Counted from the stretch's first letter, positions 25,828-34,407 are shown. The stretch: DNA of 64,000 nucleotides from Pseudoselenomonas ruminantium (GCA_015058575.1 SVBZ01000006.1:1-64000); one strand, 5' to 3'. Translations and numbers: made by a program. The notes: a model not told the origin generated them from the letters alone.

Positions 25828-25833
25828 TATAAT
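25828..25833 (+). promoter_or_regulatory. Candidate promoter of the AI-2E family transporter
   Basis: Extended -10 TGCTATAAT (-10 at 25828-25833) with a weak -35, 48 nt before the ATG and right after the previous terminator. Confidence 0.55.
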
Positions 25834-25880
25834 GGTAGATATTACGATTCTTTTTTCGTCATTTACACAAAGGAGCCGCT

Positions 25881-26939
25881 ATGCATTTACGCGCTTATCG
25901 CACATCCATCCTGTTAGGGCTATTCTTCACGCTGCTGCTATCAGCCTTTTGGTTTCTGCCACAGCTGGCCTTCATCATCTTTCTATCGCTGCTGCTGCAG
26001 CTGCTATTGCTGCCCATCGTCAACCAGCTGAACCGCAAGCTGCCGCGGGCACTAGCCGCAGGCTTTGTCCTTGCTGCTTTCGTCGGATTGGGCTTCATCC
26101 TGCTCGGGCTTGTCTCCAGCAGTTTCGTGCCGACCTTCACCCGCTTCATCACCGATTTCCCGCAAATCACGGAAAAATTCCAGAATATGCCACTCCTGCA
26201 GGAATCCGAATTCCTGCATACGGAACTCAGCAATGTCTGGGGCGAAATCAAATCCACGGGCATCACTGCTCTTCGCTCTTCCCTGCAGCTATTGCTGTCG
26301 CTATTCAGCAAGGTCATCGATTTCGTCATCATCTTGTTCGTAACGTTCTATCTCTTGAAAGACGGCGAGGATATCAAGCAGTATTTAGTCACACGCTTCC
26401 CGCAGCGTGACACCGGCCGCGTGCTCAAATTATTCAACAATATCTTAGAAGCACTGCGCACTTATATCTGCAGCCAGCTTGTCATCTGTCTCATCACCAG
26501 CATCATTGTCTTTCTTTATTTCACGGTACGTGATTTGCCATATGCCTCCGTCTTTGCTATGGTCTCCGGCATTGCCGAGTTCATCCCCGTTCTGGGGCCG
26601 ACCGTCGCCTCGGCCTTCGGCACGCTGCTGACCGCCACCGTCGAGCCTTTCATCGCCCTGCAGACCGCAGGCTTTTACCTGCTGCTCACCCAAATCAATC
26701 ATAACCTCGTCTATCCGACCTTGATTGGCAAATCACTTAACCTGCACCCCATCGCCATCATCCTCGGCATCATCCTCGGCGGTGAGCTGCTCGGCGCTGC
26801 CGGCATGTTCCTGGCCGTGCCCTTCATCGTCATCTGCAAGCTCGTCATCGAGGATATCTACGAAAACCGGCTGCTGCAAAAAAAAATTCAGCGCGAATCA
26901 CGCTGGCTGGCCAAAAAGCCAACCGAACCGCAAAAGTAA
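25881..26939 (+). CDS. AI-2E family transporter (PF01594-type)
   Basis: 352 residues, polytopic, with about eight membrane spans grouped 2-1-5 as usual: two at 8-70 plus a third to about 90, a soluble loop about 90-150, then five spans to 325. The GIAEFIPVLGPTVAS and NLVYPTLIGKSLNLHP segments are family hallmarks. Members include TqsA and sodium-proton antiporters, so the name does not prove quorum-signal transport. A basic tail (KKIQRESRWLAKK) is cytoplasmic. GGAG sits 5 nt before the ATG. It is monocistronic with a terminator. Confidence 0.88.
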   Translation: MHLRAYRTSILLGLFFTLLLSAFWFLPQLAFIIFLSLLLQLLLLPIVNQLNRKLPRALAAGFVLAAFVGLGFILLGLVSSSFVPTFTRFITDFPQITEKFQNMPLLQESEFLHTELSNVWGEIKSTGITALRSSLQLLLSLFSKVIDFVIILFVTFYLLKDGEDIKQYLVTRFPQRDTGRVLKLFNNILEALRTYICSQLVICLITSIIVFLYFTVRDLPYASVFAMVSGIAEFIPVLGPTVASAFGTLLTATVEPFIALQTAGFYLLLTQINHNLVYPTLIGKSLNLHPIAIILGIILGGELLGAAGMFLAVPFIVICKLVIEDIYENRLLQKKIQRESRWLAKKPTEPQK

Positions 26940-26973
26940 AGGGAACCGCCGCTTGCAGGCAGTTCCCTTTTTC
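26938..26973 (+). terminator. Terminator of the AI-2E family transporter gene
   Basis: GGGAACCGCC pairs with GGCAGTTCCC (one bulge/mismatch), followed by TTTTT. Confidence 0.88.
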
Positions 26974-26984
26974 TCACCCCAAAT

Positions 26985-27431
26985 TCACAGCAGCATCTTG
27001 ACGATATCCGTACGGCTGACAATGCCGATCAGCGCACCACCATCATCGATCACAGGCAGCCGCTTGATCTTCTTGTCATGCATGATCTTGGCTATCTTGC
27101 CGACCTCATCTTCCGCCTTGGCCGCTATGACCTTCTCTGTCATGATCTGTCCGGCAGTAAGCGCTGAGAACTTACGGAAAGCATCACGGTATTCCTGCAG
27201 GCCATTGTAATAAATCACAGCCCCCAGGATACAGAGCTCATCCGGCATCTCCGGAGCGATCTCCTTGCGCATGAGATCGCCTTCACTGACGATGCCGCAG
27301 ACCTTTCCCGTCTCGTCCACGACGGGAACTCCAGAAATTTTCTTCGTCACGAGCAGTTCAGCCAGCTCACGGATTGTTGCTTCAGGTTTTACCGTAATTA
27401 CGTTTTGGGTCATGATATCTTTGACTTGCAT
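26985..27431 (-). CDS. CBS-domain pair protein
   Basis: 148 residues from the ATG at 27431 (AAGGTG 6 nt upstream, MQVKDIMTQNV). A longer frame to 27500 runs through the terminator of the upstream gene and is rejected. The protein is only two CBS motifs (about 1-60 and 85-147) with a helical linker. Such proteins bind adenine nucleotides and regulate partners; none is evident. It lies downstream of the universal stress protein on the same strand, which suggests stress-linked regulation. Confidence 0.88.
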   Translation of the reverse strand: MQVKDIMTQNVITVKPEATIRELAELLVTKKISGVPVVDETGKVCGIVSEGDLMRKEIAPEMPDELCILGAVIYYNGLQEYRDAFRKFSALTAGQIMTEKVIAAKAEDEVGKIAKIMHDKKIKRLPVIDDGGALIGIVSRTDIVKMLL

Positions 27432-27461
27432 ACAAAACACCTTCCCTGTTGCAAACATAAG

Positions 27462-27494
27462 AATAAAAGCTGCCAGCGGAAATCCACTGGCAGC
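27462..27494 (-). terminator. Terminator of the universal stress protein gene
   Basis: On the minus strand GCTGCCAGTGGA pairs with TCCGCTGGCAGC (one mismatch), followed by TTTTATT. It separates usp from the CBS gene, although read-through is possible. Confidence 0.82.
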
Positions 27495-27506
27495 TGCCAC
27501 GACACT

Positions 27507-27887
27507 TTATTTGATGACCATTACTGGAATCGGCGACTCCTCAATAACCTTCTGGCTGACACTGCCGATCAGCGCGCCCTTGAAGAGCCCCAGGCCACGA
27601 CTGCCCATGATGATCATGTCGCTATGCTCCTGAGCAGCCACGCGGATGATAGCCTTTGGGATATTTCCCGTCTCAACATGTTTTGCAGCCTTGATATCAT
27701 CGGGAATCTTCTCCCAAATACGATCGAAAACGATATGGCTCGGAATGTCCTTATTGATATTGCTGGCAACATAGACGAAATCCAGATCTGCCTGACATTT
27801 CTCGGCAAAGAAAATCGCCTCATCAACAGCTTTGCAGCCATTGACAGAACCATCAACCGGCACCAGGATTTTATTGATTTTCCCCAT
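27507..27887 (-). CDS. Universal stress protein (UspA family)
   Basis: 126 residues, one Usp domain. The start KINKILVPVDGSVNGCKAVD and the GSRGLGLFKGALIGSVSQKV segment form the ATP-binding pattern (G-x2-G-x9-G-S), so it is probably an ATP-binding member. GGAGG is close to the ATG. The CBS gene follows after a terminator. The stress it serves cannot be read from sequence. Confidence 0.93.
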   Translation of the reverse strand: MGKINKILVPVDGSVNGCKAVDEAIFFAEKCQADLDFVYVASNINKDIPSHIVFDRIWEKIPDDIKAAKHVETGNIPKAIIRVAAQEHSDMIIMGSRGLGLFKGALIGSVSQKVIEESPIPVMVIK

Positions 27888-27989
27888 AATAAAACCTCCT
27901 AACGAGTTTGTTTTATTGTATATAGCTATATTCGGGATTTTGCCGGATGATTCCTGCTTTTAGACTGAATTTTTTCAATTGTTCCGTCA

Positions 27990-29297
27990 TCAATCCTCAC
28001 ATGGACATTGCGGTTTGTCAAAGTACTTGCTGATGATCTTCACCGCACAGTAATCCCCGCACATCGAGCAGGCCTCCTCGCCTGCTTTGTTGCGTGCGCC
28101 CCGCTTTTTGCGTGCAAGCTCCGGATCGATAGCCAGCTTCAACTGTTCCTCCCAGTCAAGAACCTTGCGGGCTTCTGCCATCTTGCGGTCCCATTCCACC
28201 GCCCCCGGAACTCCGCGCACCATATCCGCTGCGTGAGCCGCAATCCGTGAGGTAATCACGCCGGTATGGACATCTTCAATAGTCGGCAGCGCCAGATGCT
28301 CAGCCGGCGTCACATAGCAAAGGAAATCCGCACCGCTTACAGCTGCCAGTGTACCACCGATTGCCGCCGTAATATGGTCATAGCCTGGTGCGATATCGGT
28401 CACGAGCGGCCCCAAAACATAAAACGGTGCGTTGCGGCACAGACGTTTTTCCAATTTCATATTCGCAGCAATCTGATCATAGGGAACATGTCCCGGCCCC
28501 TCGACCATGACCTGTACTCCACGGCGCCAAGCGCGATCCACAAGCTCGCCTAATGTAATCAGCTCAGTCAGCTGGCCGCGGTCGGTGGCATCGGCCGTAC
28601 AGCCAGGGCGCATGCCATCCCCCAGGCTCAAGGTCACATCGTATTTCTCACAAATGTCGAGAATCGCATCAAAATGCTCGTATAGCGGATTCTCCCGCTC
28701 ATTATGAAGCATCCAGCCAGCAATAAACGAACCGCCACGGCTGACAATATCCATGATACGACCCTGCTTGCGCATACGTTCTACTGCCGTTAACGTCACC
28801 CCGCAGTGAAGCGTCATGAAATCCGCACCATCTTTTGCCTGCCGCTCAATAGTCTCCAGGATATCCTCTTCGGTCATCTCTACTACTGCGCCATGCGCTT
28901 TGATTGCCCGTACCGTTGCCTGATAGAGGGGAACCGTACCAACCATCACCGGCGAATGAGCGATAATCTCCTTTCTGGACTGATCTATATTATTGCCTGT
29001 CGAAAGATCCATAACCGCATCTGCTCCGCATTTGACGGCTTCTTTAAGCTTCTCAAGCTCTGGTGCTACATCCGGATAGGTACTCGACGTGCCAATATTG
29101 GCATTGACCTTTACCCGGAGACCTTCGCCCACACCGCGCGGCTGAAGCCCCTTATGGTTGATATTACACGGGATTGCCACGACACCTTTAGCTACCTTGG
29201 CACGAATCTCCTCTGGCGAGAGTTTTTCATCAGCTGCCACCTGTTTCATTTCCTCCGTAATCTTACCTTCCCGTGCCATCTGCATCTGAGTTGCCAT
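27990..29297 (-). CDS. thiC: Phosphomethylpyrimidine synthase ThiC
   Basis: 435 residues, the short form of ThiC found in anaerobes. It rearranges aminoimidazole ribotide to HMP phosphate in thiamine synthesis, using S-adenosylmethionine and a [4Fe-4S] cluster. The C-terminal cluster motif is CSMCGDYC. Central motifs PGCTADATDRGQ and VMVEGPGHVPYDQI are conserved. AGGAGG lies 7 nt before the ATG. It is controlled by a TPP riboswitch and terminator upstream. No other thiamine gene is nearby. Confidence 0.97.
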   Translation of the reverse strand: MATQMQMAREGKITEEMKQVAADEKLSPEEIRAKVAKGVVAIPCNINHKGLQPRGVGEGLRVKVNANIGTSSTYPDVAPELEKLKEAVKCGADAVMDLSTGNNIDQSRKEIIAHSPVMVGTVPLYQATVRAIKAHGAVVEMTEEDILETIERQAKDGADFMTLHCGVTLTAVERMRKQGRIMDIVSRGGSFIAGWMLHNERENPLYEHFDAILDICEKYDVTLSLGDGMRPGCTADATDRGQLTELITLGELVDRAWRRGVQVMVEGPGHVPYDQIAANMKLEKRLCRNAPFYVLGPLVTDIAPGYDHITAAIGGTLAAVSGADFLCYVTPAEHLALPTIEDVHTGVITSRIAAHAADMVRGVPGAVEWDRKMAEARKVLDWEEQLKLAIDPELARKKRGARNKAGEEACSMCGDYCAVKIISKYFDKPQCPCED

Positions 29298-29315
29298 ATC
29301 ATTACCTCCTAAAAT

Positions 29316-29345
29316 AAAAAACCGCCTAGCATAGAGCTAAGCGGT
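29316..29345 (-). terminator. Riboswitch-controlled terminator before thiC
   Basis: In the thiC leader ACCGCTTAGC pairs with GCTAGGCGGT (one G-U pair), followed by TTTTTT. It lies between the TPP aptamer and the ribosome site, so TPP binding probably favours this stem and stops transcription. Confidence 0.85.
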
Positions 29346-29360
29346 ATTCTTTGCCTCTCA

Positions 29361-29440
29361 CTTCCCTACGCAGGTATTAACCCAACAGGTTCCAAGGGTC
29401 GACATAAGTCTCTCAGCAGAACAAGTCTGCGCCCCTAGTG
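29361..29440 (-). ncRNA. TPP riboswitch (thi box) upstream of thiC
   Basis: Read on the minus strand, the conserved blocks appear in order: GGGGCGC, CTGAGA, ACCC, GAACCTG and TAATACCTGCGTAGGGAA. These are the thi-box core and terminal stem of the TPP riboswitch. The aptamer is followed by an intrinsic terminator and then thiC, so control is at transcription elongation. Confidence 0.96.
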
Positions 29441-29466
29441 AATAAAAATATACAATTGATGCTAAT

Positions 29467-29495
29467 AGTGTAGCAAATACACTCAATTTATGCAA
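29467..29495 (-). promoter_or_regulatory. Promoter of the TPP riboswitch-thiC unit
   Basis: On the minus strand: -35 TTGCAT (29495-29490), 17 nt spacer, -10 TACACT (29472-29467). Transcription would start some 20 nt before the aptamer. Confidence 0.7.
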
Positions 29496-29540
29496 CCATT
29501 ACTTTTTATCGCTAAAAAGTAAAAAAAATATAAAAAAGGT

Positions 29541-29569
29541 GTTGACAGCCCCCTCTATTCTGCGTATAA
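29541..29569 (+). promoter_or_regulatory. Promoter of tRNA-Pro
   Basis: Consensus -35 TTGACA (29541-29546), 17 nt spacer, consensus -10 TATAAT (29564-29569), about 15 nt before the mature tRNA. An A-rich stretch upstream (29514-29536) may act as an UP element. Confidence 0.9.
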
Positions 29570-29584
29570 TATTTCATGTACTCA

Positions 29585-29661
<77 letters not shown>

Positions 29662-29670
29662 TTTGAATCA

Positions 29671-30732
29671 TCAAGACAGCAATTTCGGTTGCTGTCTTTT
29701 TTGTTTACCTGCATCATCGCCATGATCTTTGAGCCATTGCGACCATTTCAGGGCAAACCCCATCTTATGGGCTTCCTGTACATATGCATAGAACTTTTTG
29801 ATCATCCCAGCCTTCTGCCGGTAATACGTCTGCTTCCAATCATTTGATGCCGGTTTCAGCGGCGCATAAGCCACATACGCACCACCTAGAAGATACTGCC
29901 GCGATAAGATATCTTCCAGTGGCACCTCAGGATTTTTCATCATATCGTACATGGCCATATAAGCAGTGGTACGCCCCATCCCTGCCTGGCAATGGAAATG
30001 AAGCCAGGCATCCTTGGGCAACTTACGGGTAAAGTCAATAAACCGCTCTATATTTTCTGCTGCCGGCCAGACATGATCCGTATCCGTCAGCCGCAGATAA
30101 TGCCAGCCTACGCCTTCTACCAGTTGCTGCTCACTCATGACATCTGTTATCTTTGCAAACTGTGGATGAAGCGGCTTTTTCTTTTTATCCAGCTGCGCCA
30201 GCAAGAGTATTTTACCCTTCGCATCCTGCAACCGCTGTGCTTCATCTGCCAAGGCATCCTGCCGGGATTTCCCTACATTGCCCCAATCGCGCTTTCCATA
30301 CCAGCTGACTGCATCGCCATTGAATAATCCATGCGATTCCTGCCGTAAATCTATCACATAGATGGGACCATGTGTTTTCTGCTGCAAGGTCTGTTGCAAA
30401 ACCCTGAATTCGCCTGCCGAAAATTCTGCACTGCCCGATATAGCCAGCTGTTCCAGACCCTGCCGCGAAGGTGACGCAATAACCCCTTTCCCGGCTTTGT
30501 CTGCCGATATTTTTTTCCGAAACGCCCCATCTGCCATACGAAAATTCCTTGGCAGCATATCCTTGTTTTTGGAATCGATCCGCCACATGTAGCCATGATA
30601 CTCAGACGGCACCACCCGCTCAGCAGGCTGCACATCCTGTGCTTCTCCGGCCATTGCCGTCCAAGGCACCCCCATGACCAGCAAAGCAGCCCCAAGGGAT
30701 ACCCCTATTTCTTTTACCAAATGCAACTTCAT
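29671..30732 (-). CDS. phyA: Exported PTP-like cysteine phytase (PhyA type)
   Basis: 353 residues. The signal peptide is MKLHLVK plus a hydrophobic core, with likely cleavage after AMA (about residue 28). The active-site P-loop is HCQAGMGRT (C248 nucleophile, R254), with a general-acid loop DTDHVWP (D219). Long stretches such as PRNFR, GPIY, DLRQESHG and DWGNVGKSRQDALADE match Selenomonas ruminantium phytase as I recall it. The enzyme removes phosphates from phytate outside the cytoplasm. It has its own promoter. The C-terminal tail KRQQPKLLS is encoded by the neighbouring tRNA terminator. Confidence 0.92.
   Translation of the reverse strand: MKLHLVKEIGVSLGAALLVMGVPWTAMAGEAQDVQPAERVVPSEYHGYMWRIDSKNKDMLPRNFRMADGAFRKKISADKAGKGVIASPSRQGLEQLAISGSAEFSAGEFRVLQQTLQQKTHGPIYVIDLRQESHGLFNGDAVSWYGKRDWGNVGKSRQDALADEAQRLQDAKGKILLLAQLDKKKKPLHPQFAKITDVMSEQQLVEGVGWHYLRLTDTDHVWPAAENIERFIDFTRKLPKDAWLHFHCQAGMGRTTAYMAMYDMMKNPEVPLEDILSRQYLLGGAYVAYAPLKPASNDWKQTYYRQKAGMIKKFYAYVQEAHKMGFALKWSQWLKDHGDDAGKQKRQQPKLLS
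29673..29702 (+). terminator. Terminator of tRNA-Pro, inside the 3' end of the phytase gene
   Basis: AAGACAGCAA (29673-29682) pairs with TTGCTGTCTT (29689-29698), followed by four more T. The same bases encode the last residues (KRQQPKLLS) and the stop of the convergent phytase gene. Confidence 0.9.
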
Positions 30733-30765
30733 TGAAACCTCAGCTCCTTTTACTGTTCTCTTTTA

Positions 30766-30793
30766 GGTATACTCTTTTGCGCATTTTTGTCAA
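30766..30793 (-). promoter_or_regulatory. Promoter of the phytase gene
   Basis: On the minus strand: -35 TTGACA (30793-30788), 16 nt spacer, -10 TATACC (30771-30766), about 33 nt before the ATG. Confidence 0.65.
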
Positions 30794-30825
30794 TACTAAA
30801 TCCTGCACACTTTGCTGTACTCACC

Positions 30826-30854
30826 AAAAAAGACTGCCGCCGCAGCGACAGTCC
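30826..30854 (-). terminator. Terminator of the AGCS transporter gene
   Basis: On the minus strand GACTGTCGC pairs with GCGGCAGTC and TTTTTT follows. Confidence 0.9.
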
Positions 30855-30888
30855 CTCCATGTCATCTAAGCATTGCCTGATTCATTTA

Positions 30889-32304
30889 CTACACCTTCTG
30901 GCAATCAGCATCTTCTCCCTGTTTTTCACGCTCGATCACTGTTACCTGGAAGTCAAAACATTCTTCCGCGATATCGCGGCTCAGCCATAACAAGCAGATA
31001 AGATTCGGAATCGCCATAAGGCCATTCATCGTATCCGAAAAATTCCAGACAACTTCCAACGCCGTCGTTGCTCCCACAAAAGTCACCAAGCTGAACAGCA
31101 CACGATACCCCATGATTGCCTTGCGGTTGCTGACGAGATATTCCAGCGCCTTTTCGCCATAGTATTCCCAGCCCAGAATCGTTGAAAAAGCAAACAATGC
31201 TAGTGCCACCGATACGATAATCTTAGCATACTCACCAAAAACGGAACTGAACGCCAATATCGTAAGCTGAGCTCCCGATACCAGCTTGCCAGTTGACGGG
31301 TCAACCGTGCCCAACATACCCGAGGAAGCAATGACAAGTCCAGTCAGCATACAGACAATCATCGTATCAAAAAATGTTCCCGTCATATTGACATAGCCCT
31401 GACGTGACGCATGATCGGTACGCGCAGCTGCCGCAGCAATCGGCGCTGAGCCAAGCCCCGCCTCATTGGAAAATACACCGCGGGCCACACCCCAACGCAT
31501 CGAAGTCAGCATCGAAGCTACAATACTGCCGCCCACGCCGCCAGCAACCGAGTCAAAGGCAAACGCCATGCGAAACATTTCGGCAATACCTGACGGAACC
31601 GCTGCAAAATTCACGACAATAACAATAAGTGCTACGATAAAATAAAAAGCGGCCATTGCCGGTACGACTACGCTCGACACCCGGCCAATGCTATGAATCC
31701 CCTGCACCAGCACCACCAACGCCAGCACTGTCACGATGGCGCCTGTCAGCCATGACGGAACAGCAAAACTCGTAGAAAGTGCCGCCGCAATAGAATTGGC
31801 CTGCGTCATATTGCCGATACCAAAGGATGATACTACCACAAAAAAGGCAAACAAGCCGGCCAGTCCCCGGCCAACATATTTGTTTTTTATGCCGTTCTTC
31901 ATCGCATACATCGGTCCGCCTGCCATTTCCCCGACACTATTGGTCTCACGGTATTTGACAGCCAGCACCGATTCCGCATATTTCGTCGACAAGCCAAAAG
32001 CCGCACTGATCCACATCCAGACAAGTGCTCCCGGGCCACCCAATACCATAGCCGTAGCCACACCAACGATATTACCCGTTCCAACAGTAGCCGAAAGTGC
32101 CGTCATCAGCGACTGGAATGGCGAAATATCGCCTTCATGCTGGCGCTTCTGGTGAAAAATCATCCGAATCGCATAACCTAGATTGCGCCACGGTAAAAAC
32201 TTCAACCGCACAGTCAGAAATACACCCGTACCGACGAGCAAGGATAACATGATAGGACCCCAGACGAAGTTATTGACATCAGCCATTAGCTTTGCAAAAT
32301 CCAT
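30889..32304 (-). CDS. Alanine/glycine:cation symporter (AGCS family)
   Basis: 471 residues from the ATG at 32304 (GGAGG 5 nt upstream); an earlier in-frame ATG at 32346 has no ribosome site. It is a polytopic inner-membrane protein with about 11 spans. The LSATVGTGNIVGVATA and GGPGALVWMW segments are AGCS signatures, as is the segment RGVFSNEAGLGSAPIAAAAA. Family members import alanine or glycine with sodium. The gene follows the purine operon but has its own promoter, a structured leader and a terminator. Confidence 0.93.
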   Translation of the reverse strand: MDFAKLMADVNNFVWGPIMLSLLVGTGVFLTVRLKFLPWRNLGYAIRMIFHQKRQHEGDISPFQSLMTALSATVGTGNIVGVATAMVLGGPGALVWMWISAAFGLSTKYAESVLAVKYRETNSVGEMAGGPMYAMKNGIKNKYVGRGLAGLFAFFVVVSSFGIGNMTQANSIAAALSTSFAVPSWLTGAIVTVLALVVLVQGIHSIGRVSSVVVPAMAAFYFIVALIVIVVNFAAVPSGIAEMFRMAFAFDSVAGGVGGSIVASMLTSMRWGVARGVFSNEAGLGSAPIAAAAARTDHASRQGYVNMTGTFFDTMIVCMLTGLVIASSGMLGTVDPSTGKLVSGAQLTILAFSSVFGEYAKIIVSVALALFAFSTILGWEYYGEKALEYLVSNRKAIMGYRVLFSLVTFVGATTALEVVWNFSDTMNGLMAIPNLICLLWLSRDIAEECFDFQVTVIEREKQGEDADCQKV

Positions 32305-32359
32305 AAAACCCTCCAACCTATCTACTTCCCCAAACATAATTATCATCCGTCAAGATACA

Positions 32360-32400
32360 GAAAACGCCCTGACTTGTCAATCAACAAGATCAGAGCGTCT
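32360..32400 (-). promoter_or_regulatory. Terminator-like hairpin in the AGCS transporter leader
   Basis: On the minus strand ACGCTCTGATCTTGT pairs with ACAAGTCAGGGCGT (bulged), loop TGATTG, followed by TTTTC. It lies between the promoter and the ribosome site, about 60 nt before the start codon. It could be an attenuator; no known riboswitch consensus was seen. Confidence 0.55.
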
Positions 32401-32422
32401 ACCTATGACGTCTATACGTATT

Positions 32423-32451
32423 ATTATAATAGACAGTTGTCAAGTTGTAAA
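32423..32451 (-). promoter_or_regulatory. Promoter of the AGCS transporter gene
   Basis: On the minus strand: -35 TTTACA (32451-32446), 17 nt spacer, -10 TATAAT (32428-32423). Confidence 0.78.
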
Positions 32452-32461
32452 CAAATATTCT

Positions 32462-32485
32462 TCTAAGTATACATGAATACTTAGA
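32462..32485 (-). repeat. Inverted repeat between purD and the AGCS promoter
   Basis: TCTAAGTAT (32462-32470) and ATACTTAGA (32477-32485) are perfect arms around a 6 nt loop. No T-run follows on the minus strand, so it is either a weak purD terminator or an operator 10 nt upstream of the next -35. Confidence 0.6.
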
Positions 32486-32499
32486 GCGTCTCCATTTGC

Positions 32500-33774
32500 T
32501 TACAATCTTTCCAAAGCGCGATGGGCAATGTCCTTGCGGTAGAATGCCCCGTCAAAGGAAATCTTTTTCACGCCATCATAGGCATTCTCCACCGCTTCTT
32601 TGACAGAGGATGCCTTAGCCACCACACCTAAGACGCGGCCACCTGACGTGACGATTTCCCCATCTTTTTCTGCTGTGCCGGCATGAAACACCTCACAGCC
32701 AGCCTCTTTGGCTGCCGTGAGCCCCTTGATAGCAAAGCCCTTCTTATAGGCTTTCGGATAGCCGCCCGAGGCCATGACCACGCAGACTGCGGCCCCATCG
32801 CTCCACTTGATGTCCTGCGCAGCCAGCGTGCCATCGGCACAGGCAAGCATGATATCGGCAAGATCGCTTTCCAAGAGCGGCAGAACGACCTGCGTCTCGG
32901 GATCGCCAAAGCGCGCATTGAACTCGACGACCTTCGGGCCATCCGCCGTAATCATAAGACCAGCATAGAGACAGCCCTTATAAACGCGTCCTTCCTGCGC
33001 CATTGCCTTGATGGTCGGCACGAGAATCGTCTCATAAGCCTTGTCCACCATAGCCTTTGTCATGACCGGCGCCGGCGCATAAGTTCCCATGCCGCCCGTA
33101 TTTGGCCCCTTGTCGCCATCGTAAGCACGCTTGTGGTCCTGAGAGCTTATCATCGGACAGATAGTCCTGCCATCGGTAAAGCAGAGCAGCGATGCCTCTT
33201 CGCCCTCCATGAATTCCTCGATGACTACGCGGCTGCCCGCCGCACCGAATTCCTGGTCCTCCATGATATCGGCAACAGCAGCAAGGGCTTCTTCTTTCGT
33301 CATAGCAACGATGACGCCCTTGCCAGCCGCCAGTCCGTCGGCCTTGATGACAATCGGTGCCCCCTCTTGCTCGATATAGGCACGGGCCGCATCGGCATCC
33401 GTGAATACCTCATATTTTGCCGTCGGGATATTATATTTTTTCATCAGGCCTTTCGAAAACGCCTTCGAGCCTTCAATCTCTGCCGCCAGTTTCGTCGGGC
33501 CAAAAGCCTTGATGCCAGCTGCATTCAGCGCATCGACAAGACCATTGGTCAGCGGGACCTCGGGGCCAACTACGGCCAAGTCAATCTGTTTTTCCTTGGC
33601 AAAAGCCGCCACAGCATCATTATCGGTGATCGAGATTCCCTCCACACACTCAGCGATTTCCGCCATCCCCGGATTACCCGGAATCGCATAGAGTTTCTCA
33701 GCTTTCGGCGACTGCGAAAGCTTCCAGGCCAGCGCGTGCTCACGGCCGCCGGACCCAATAACAAGAATATTCAT
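32500..33774 (-). CDS. purD: Phosphoribosylamine-glycine ligase
   Basis: 424 residues, an ATP-grasp enzyme for the second step of purine synthesis (phosphoribosylamine plus glycine gives GAR). The start NILVIGSGGREHALAWKL, the ATP-grasp segments VIKADGLAAGKGVIV and GPNTGGMGTYAPAP, and the metal site EFNARFGDPETQ are all present. It is last in the pur operon, 12 nt after purH. Confidence 0.98.
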   Translation of the reverse strand: MNILVIGSGGREHALAWKLSQSPKAEKLYAIPGNPGMAEIAECVEGISITDNDAVAAFAKEKQIDLAVVGPEVPLTNGLVDALNAAGIKAFGPTKLAAEIEGSKAFSKGLMKKYNIPTAKYEVFTDADAARAYIEQEGAPIVIKADGLAAGKGVIVAMTKEEALAAVADIMEDQEFGAAGSRVVIEEFMEGEEASLLCFTDGRTICPMISSQDHKRAYDGDKGPNTGGMGTYAPAPVMTKAMVDKAYETILVPTIKAMAQEGRVYKGCLYAGLMITADGPKVVEFNARFGDPETQVVLPLLESDLADIMLACADGTLAAQDIKWSDGAAVCVVMASGGYPKAYKKGFAIKGLTAAKEAGCEVFHAGTAEKDGEIVTSGGRVLGVVAKASSVKEAVENAYDGVKKISFDGAFYRKDIAHRALERL

Positions 33775-33786
33775 CGTATGTCCCTC

Positions 33787-34380
33787 TTATTTCTTCAGCT
33801 GCTCAAGAAGATACTCTTCGATCATGGCATCATAGGCGGCCGTATGGGCAAAAGCCTCCTGCGACAGCTCCATGCGCGTGCGGTCATCGACACAGCCATT
33901 CTCCTTGACCTGTTTGGCAATCTCCGCATAGCGGGCAGGATTCGTCACGATCGTGACGAACTTGAAGTTCTTCGCTGCTGCACGGACCATGGCCGGGCCG
34001 CCGATATCGATGTTTTCGATTGCCTCAGCCAGCGTGACATCGGGCTTAGCAATCGTCTCTTTGAACGGATAAAGATTGACAGCTACAAGATCGATGCCCG
34101 TAATCTTATGCTCTTTCATCTGCTTGACATGCTCTTCGTTGTCACGCACAGCCAAAATGCCGCCATGGATATACGGATTCAGCGTCTTTACGCGGCCATC
34201 CATGATTTCCGGAAAACCCGTGACATCGCTGACATAGGTGACGGGAATTCCCGCCGCTTTGATGGCCTTCATCGTGCCGCCCGTCGATACGATTTCCACG
34301 CCAGCCTCATGGAGCTGGCGGGCAAATTCGACTACACCGTCTTTATTCGATACGCTGATAAGTGCGCGTTTGATCTGCAT
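33787..34380 (-). CDS. purH: Stand-alone IMP cyclohydrolase (PurH N-terminal domain only)
   Basis: 197 residues. It covers only the MGS-like cyclohydrolase half of Pur[46 protein letters not shown] and [17 protein letters not shown]. The usual C-terminal AICAR transformylase half (about 310 residues) is absent. The stop falls after the natural end of the domain, and purD begins 12 nt later, so this is not a truncation by frameshift. It closes the ring of FAICAR to give IMP. The AICAR formylation step must be encoded elsewhere. GAGGAG precedes the ATG. Confidence 0.92.
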   Translation of the reverse strand: MQIKRALISVSNKDGVVEFARQLHEAGVEIVSTGGTMKAIKAAGIPVTYVSDVTGFPEIMDGRVKTLNPYIHGGILAVRDNEEHVKQMKEHKITGIDLVAVNLYPFKETIAKPDVTLAEAIENIDIGGPAMVRAAAKNFKFVTIVTNPARYAEIAKQVKENGCVDDRTRMELSQEAFAHTAAYDAMIEEYLLEQLKK

Positions 34381-34407
34381 AAATGATTTCTCCTCTATCT
34401 AAACCAA

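Noticed and set aside
27432..27500. N-terminal extension of the CBS protein
   Set aside because: It runs through the terminator hairpin of the upstream usp gene.
30787..30990. A 67-residue plus-strand frame near the AGCS terminator
   Set aside because: It covers the phytase promoter and the AGCS terminator and ends inside the transporter gene; no support for coding.
33787..34380. PurH truncated by a frameshift or sequencing error
   Set aside because: The domain ends naturally, and purD follows 12 nt later with no leftover transformylase sequence in any frame.
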